From Strongylocentrotus droebachiensis (taxonomy: Eukaryota > Echinodermata > Echinoidea > Camarodonta > Strongylocentrotidae): a stretch of DNA of 64,000 nt. The stretch's first letter is position 1. Every line of letters begins with the position of its first letter. The stretch spans positions 31,459-95,458 of the forward strand of contig JAVYIG010007915.1 of assembly GCA_035222895.1 (NCBI GenBank), written 5' to 3'. The notes under the pieces were generated by a model, which was not told where the DNA came from, did not search any database, and saw only the letters and a list, made by a program, of their open reading frames with translations. The position numbers and the translations under genes are program-made. Shown here one piece after another: positions 15,201-21,842 of this stretch.

Positions 15201-18200
15201 AACCCAGGTGTAAGTGGATACTAGGTAGGAAGGATTAATTCCTTGAATGTACTGAGCACAACGGTTACTAGAGCGAAAGCTGTATTATATATACAAGAAC
15301 GGCATATTACCGTATTAAGGATTAGCCAGTGAACTCATACATGTATTCTCTATCACATTACACAACAAAATGTGTATGAATGTTTAGGGCATAAATTGGC
15401 TCTACTCTGCATGTTTATGACTCAAAACCTTAGCAATAGAATACAATTAAAAAATTCAGTCTAAGTTTTGGTTCTTATTATTTTTTTCTACACTCTTGAT
15501 TAAGGAATGGCTTTCCCCTTCGTACAGGAAAGGAAGTCACATGAATTATAAAGTTTAATCTTCCTGTTTGTCTCACTCACAATGGAAAAGATACAAAATG
15601 AAAATGAAACTTGTTTAAAATGGAAGTGGTACATGTACAATCCTGCTCTAGTTATTTGTAAATATTTGGACGGCAAATAATACAAGAGAAGTAGTTTCAA
15701 AATTGGCAAGATTTAATATATTTGATATAATATATAATCATGTGATTTTGTTTCCTTCTCTGTTTTAATTGCCTTAATGTATGGAAAGGAATGAACCCGT
15801 TAGCATACTTTGTCTTTTGATTCACTTAATTCACTTATTTGAAAATCACTTGAGTAAATTTTACAGGTCTTCCCAGACAAGACTAACAAAATGTAGTCTA
15901 AAGTCTCGTTCACATACTGAAGGACATGGTAAACCAAGTAAACCAAGTAAAAGCCTTTTAACATGTACATGTAAACAACGGGCATGTGGGGATGAAAAGA
16001 AGTAGCTGTTTGCAACAAAGGTCCATACATGTACTCATTTATCTATATCATATCAGATACAGAAATGTGAGGAGCACTATGCTTTATTTGCCACACCATT
16101 TTGGGGGCAGTTTACCACATCCTACCATGAAAGTGAAAGGGGTCTAGCCCTGACGGTATAAATGCCATCCATACCTTGTTTAGCTTTCCCAATGCCGAGA
16201 TGAGATCCGCCCATTCACTGGAGTACTCGAAGGCCTTGAGCGCCTTCTCCACCGCGCTGACATAGGCCCGGTACTTGGGCTCCGACAGCAGCTCGTTCTC
16301 ATCCATGTTCATGGAATCTGGTAAAGAACGCTGTCCATTGGATTGACCAAGGATGATAGGTCCTAGGCTGACCTTAGGAAGGTTCTTCACACCGTTGTTG
16401 ATTGCGGTCACCCCCTTCCTGTTTGAAGATAACAAAAACAAAGATCATAATCAACAACTTCTTTGATAATTTTTATGTAAAGCGCTGTGAAATAACAGTT
16501 AGTTTGTAAGAGCGCTATAGAAATGACTTTATTGTATTGTATTGTATTGTATATTAGGCTAGATTTTCCACCAAAAAATTACAGCTTCTTTTCAGGTGGT
16601 GAACAAACATACCCTGTCAAATCTATTTTTGCTGTCAGAGTGCAGTTCATATTTCATGGGGTTTAGCGAGAATGCTTTTCATTGGACAGACCAATGATGA
16701 CAGTTTCCAGGCTGGCCTTGGGAAGGTACTTGACCCCCCCTGTTGATAGTGGTCACTCCCTTTATTCGAGATTCAGAGTCTGGAATACAACAATGTGGTT
16801 AATTTTCTTCAAAAAATTTAAACAATGAGTTCTTCTCTTCTTTCTATTAAAGTGCCTTATCAATTGACTTTGGTGATCATGCTATTCCACAACCCTTGGC
16901 TCCTAGCCTTCTATATTAGCACCACTCCCAGTTCTTTCACTCCTCTCTCTTCTAACAATTTCTGCAGAAGGCATTGTCTATCCATAGTATCCTCCTTCTT
17001 CCCACAATTTTCCTTGTCAAGCAAGATTCTCTAGGCCTTCTTTACGTGTAATGTGACCCATGAACTAGAACTGCCTACATGTAGGTAATCAACATCTCAC
17101 ATATCATTTTCCTTTGCGCTCCAGCTCTTCTAAGAACTTCCTCATTACTATTTTTTTCAGTTCAAGGGATTTTCATCATTCTTCTTAAAAACCACATTTA
17201 GCAACTTTCCAAATGCTTTTAGTATCAGAGGCTTAAGTCCATGTTTCACTGAGTTTCAATGAGTAGTAAACAAATTATTCTTAAAAAGAAAGAAAAAAGC
17301 TTGAAGTCACTTGAAGAAGCTACTTGACAATCAGTGGAGACGCTTCTACGTACAAAATATGTACAAGGGATTTTCATCATTATTCTTAAAAACCACATTT
17401 CGCAACTTTCCAAACGCTTTTTTAGTATCAGAGGCTAAAGTCCTTGTTTCACCGAGTTTCAATGAGTACCAGGGTAGTACAAAAATTATATATAAAAAGA
17501 AAGAAAAAGCTTGAAGTCACTCGAAAAAGCTACTTGACCTTCAGTGGAGACGCTTCTACATGTACAGTATGTAGACAAAATGTACAAGATGTTTGCTACA
17601 ATTTACAGAACATGTACAATTTTATATTGCACTTACAATCGCAGAAAGTTTGTTGTAACACTAGAAAAAATGAACTCTGTCTCTGTACCAAGTGCTGCAA
17701 GTATAAAAAGAGATGATTAAAAACTCCCTGGATCAACACTAATTCCACTCTAATCCCTGCCAATATCATCTAATCCTCAATCACATAATAGTGCATAAGC
17801 TTTGACAATATTCTGTTTATTCTCTTCTCTCTCTCTCTCTCTATCTATCTATCTCTCTTGCTTTCTCTCTGCCTCAATACATTTTGCAAGAGCCAATTTC
17901 CATTCATCAGATTTCCCTGATTTTGAGATGCTTATTCTAAACAGCTGTGAAGTTTCATCTACAGTCAAGTAACCCATTTATATTTTGAAGTGAAGGTTGA
18001 AAATTATTTGCAGGCTGCCACGTTATTTTCCTATGCTTTCTTTCATTTACATCTAGGCCTCTGTGTATTCAATTGATGCACAATTATACAGGATGCTGGG
18101 GGTACTCATTTCACAGTAGGCTACTACAAGGTTGTGACTTGTATTTGTAAGAATATTCTCATGGAAGTCCGACTGCACTCATAAATTCCAGAATATTAAT

Positions 18201-21200
18201 GATAAACTAGATGGAATTCGACTGCGCGCAGTCGAAAATGATGCCTCCGTCATAGAGCAATTTTACAAACCAAAACAGAAGAAATTTTTCGAATTCAAGT
18301 TCAATTGTAATCCATTGACAGGTTCTCAGAATATCGTGATTACAAGCAAATTCTCATATACATATATGACCCTTTGATCTTTGACCTCATGACCCTAAAA
18401 TCTACTCAGTTCATTGGCTCTGCAAGATGTCCTGAGTTAAATAGTAATCCATCTGTCAGTTCTAATGAGAATGCGTTCACAAGCTATTTTTGCATACATA
18501 ATGAGCCCATGACCTTTGACCTTATGAACCAAGAATCTACTCAGTTCATTGGCTCTGCAAGTAACATACATGACCTAATTTTGGCAGGAATCCATCAATC
18601 GGTTCTTGAGATAACGCGATCACGAGCTGTTTTTGCATACATAATTTGCGCTGTGGCCTTTAACCTTTGACCTCATGACCTCTAAATCTAATCAGTTCAT
18701 CGGCTCTGCAAGTAACATACATGACCTAAGTTTGGCGGAAATCCATCAATCGGTTCTTGAGATAATGCGATCACAAGCTGTTTTTGCATACATAATGTGC
18801 GCTGTGGCCTTTGACCTTTGACCTTGTGACCCCAAAATCTAATCAGTTCATTGGCTCTGCAAGTAACATACATGACGTAAGTTTGGCAGCAATCCCTCAA
18901 TCGGTTCTTGAAATAACGCGATCACGAGCTGTTTTTGCATACATAATGAGCCCTGTGACCTTTGACCTTTAACCTCGTGACCCCAAAATCTAATCAGTTC
19001 ATTGGCTCTGCAAGATACATACATGACCAAAGTTTGGCAGGAATCCATCAATCAGTTCTTCAGATAACGCGATCACGAGCTGTTTTGGCATACCTAATGA
19101 GCCCTGTGACCTTTGAACTTTGACCTCATGACCCCAAAATCTAATCAGTTCATCGGCTCTGCAAGATACATACATGACCGAAGTTTGGCAGGAATCGATC
19201 ACCATGGGTGCAACCGACAACCAAATTGCTCTCCGCTCATATGTACATGTATTTCCTCGCTGAAACATCTACACAGCATGGAAGTTTTCAACTTGAGAGA
19301 ACATTCATAGGTATTGTAAGGAAGTGAGATGACAGCGAGAGGATGACACATCAAGACATCATCGGAAAGAAACATCATCATCTTCTTCCACCTGCGCATG
19401 TATAAATAATGTAGTCTTTATTCTCAGACCAGGGAAATTCACTCCCATCTACCTGCCTGCACTCATAAATAATACAACTTTATAATTCATTATAAATGAT
19501 GCAGTTTGTTCTCACTTGAGTTAAGGATATTTCCTTAAAAAACGAGTTTTAAAAGTATAAAAGTTAGAGCGAAATAGAGAAAGTAATTCATTCTGTACAA
19601 AAATTTCAAAGTATAGGTAGAGTGAAGAGGGAAAAAAATCAGTCCGACTGAATTCTGAATATATAAATGCAGACTCAAATGTTGACACTTTCTTAAAATG
19701 TACAGTCCGTGGAATACCCAGTATTTATCATTTGGACAATGGTTTTGACAAGAAGGGCTACATACATGTACATGTAAACATTACATACAGGTAATGTGCA
19801 ATGTAAACATACATGTTCATCCAGTCTTCAGAGTACAGACCCTGAATCATGACTAATAGCACACCAGGCAATTCAGGGTTATACATTGTACAGGAACATT
19901 ATAGTATTAATGACTGCTTTGAGAGAAATAGTTGTTTTATTACGCTCAAGGGAAGGTTAGAATTGTGCTATTACCCGAGGCGTGCCGAGGGGAATAGCCC
20001 AATTGTAACCTTCCCGAGAGCGTATAAAAACAACTATTTCTCTAATATTAAAGCAGTCATTAATACTTTTATATGCCAAAAAAAAATAGACTAAAAAATA
20101 AAAAATAAAAAATACTTTTTTTTTTTTGTCGAAGATGAGATTCGAACTCTTGCGTACAAAAGGTGATGTATCTAAAGTCAGCGCCTCAGACCTCTCGGCC
20201 ATCGCGCGATGTTAACATGCTTGGCAGTTTTGTACAATATATACATTAGATGGATTGAAACCGGCTTCGCGTGTGATGAATGCTTCGCAAAAGCTCCATA
20301 TACGGACTCTTCTTTTACTTTTGCAATGCATATTGGCACGAACTTACATCAAGATCTATCGGCAGATGTTGTTTTTTTGTTTTTGGAAGTTTATTTTCGT
20401 CTTCATGTCAACAATGCAAGATAAAATTGTCGGTAAGATCGATCGAGATTCAATTGTATTGAAATTACCGACCAATCCTTCGCACACATACGGTACCCTC
20501 CATCGCTCAAACCATTTTTTAACATGTAAACCTATGGGGTAACCATGGAGGCTGACCAACTATTTTTAATAACCATGGTTATTAAAAATATTGAAATGTT
20601 TTAAGCATGCTTACCGAGAATTTTACAGGAACAGTTGAAGTTTATGAATGCAATTCGACCAATCAGATGGCTGGATTTCTTAAGTGAGGTATATAATGGT
20701 TAATATTCCTTTGTAGATATGTGACGCATCTTAATCAGCTAATATTGACTCAATTAGTAATCTAAGTCTGTCTTGGGTGATACCTACAGTACAAAAGAAA
20801 GTACCATCTGCTTGTAACAGTGAAAAATATACATGAGGGCTCGGGCGAATTAGCCACCTGAAATGCCCAAAATAGCCCCCGAAAATCAGAAAAAAGCCCC
20901 TGTAAATTTTAGAATGTTATTTTCATGCAGGCAAGCTTGAAAAGTAGCCCCCGAAAAATAAATATTAATTTTTACCCTGGCTTGTAAATACAAGTTTCTC
21001 TACGGTATTTGAATTGCCATCAAACCTTCAAAGCATAGTGTACCGAAATTGTAAATGCATATTAAAAAAATTAAAAGTCAGAAAATTGAGTTGCACAAAA
21101 AGAAGTCCACTTCTAAAGTCGTAGAGATACTGTACATGTATATGATAATGATAATTTTCATGACTTACATCCTTTGTCTGTTGACATTCATTATAGCTCC

Positions 21201-21806
21201 GTTTCTCTATATATGCATGGAGGTTGAAGAACACACTTTCACTCAGGTCTCAAATACATTGCATGGCCCTACAACATGAAGATATTCCTTTCCTGCATTT
21301 GCTGCTCCAGAGATACTACAGACAAGGCATAAGGACCTTGTCTAGAAACTAGAAGTACGCGACTGTACCAGCAGTTTGGGGTTTGCTTTACAACCAATAT
21401 GAACCAGCATTTCTTACAAGTTATTATTATTTATTTTTTTTTATATAATGATAAATAATGCAACTGTAGTGTCTCTGATGGGGTCATGTTGCGATGCAGG
21501 TAGCAAAGCTCGTACATTTTACACATTTATTGGCTGTACACTCAGTACAATGTTCACTGAAAGGTATATAAAAGATGACTCATTGTTGGTGTGAGGCATA
21601 TTTAGTATGTACAGTACCTGGCAGTGTCTATCCATGATCATCAATTTGAGACTAAGCTGGGAGGAACAAAAAGAGAATGAAATTGACTGTCCGCTATTTG
21701 TGTGTCTCTTTTTCATGCCCCAACTCCCACACCTCTCTACATCCCCTCCCCCTCCTCTCTATTTATCTCTCTCTCTCTCTCTCTCTCTAAATTGTTCTCT
21801 ATTTAT

Positions 21807-21842
<36 letters not shown>

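Noticed and set aside
18697-19268. Set of related minus-strand ORFs containing [18 protein letters not shown]-like sequence
   Set aside because: They are translations of the 151-bp repeat. The period is not a multiple of three, so frames shift from unit to unit and no protein repeat exists.
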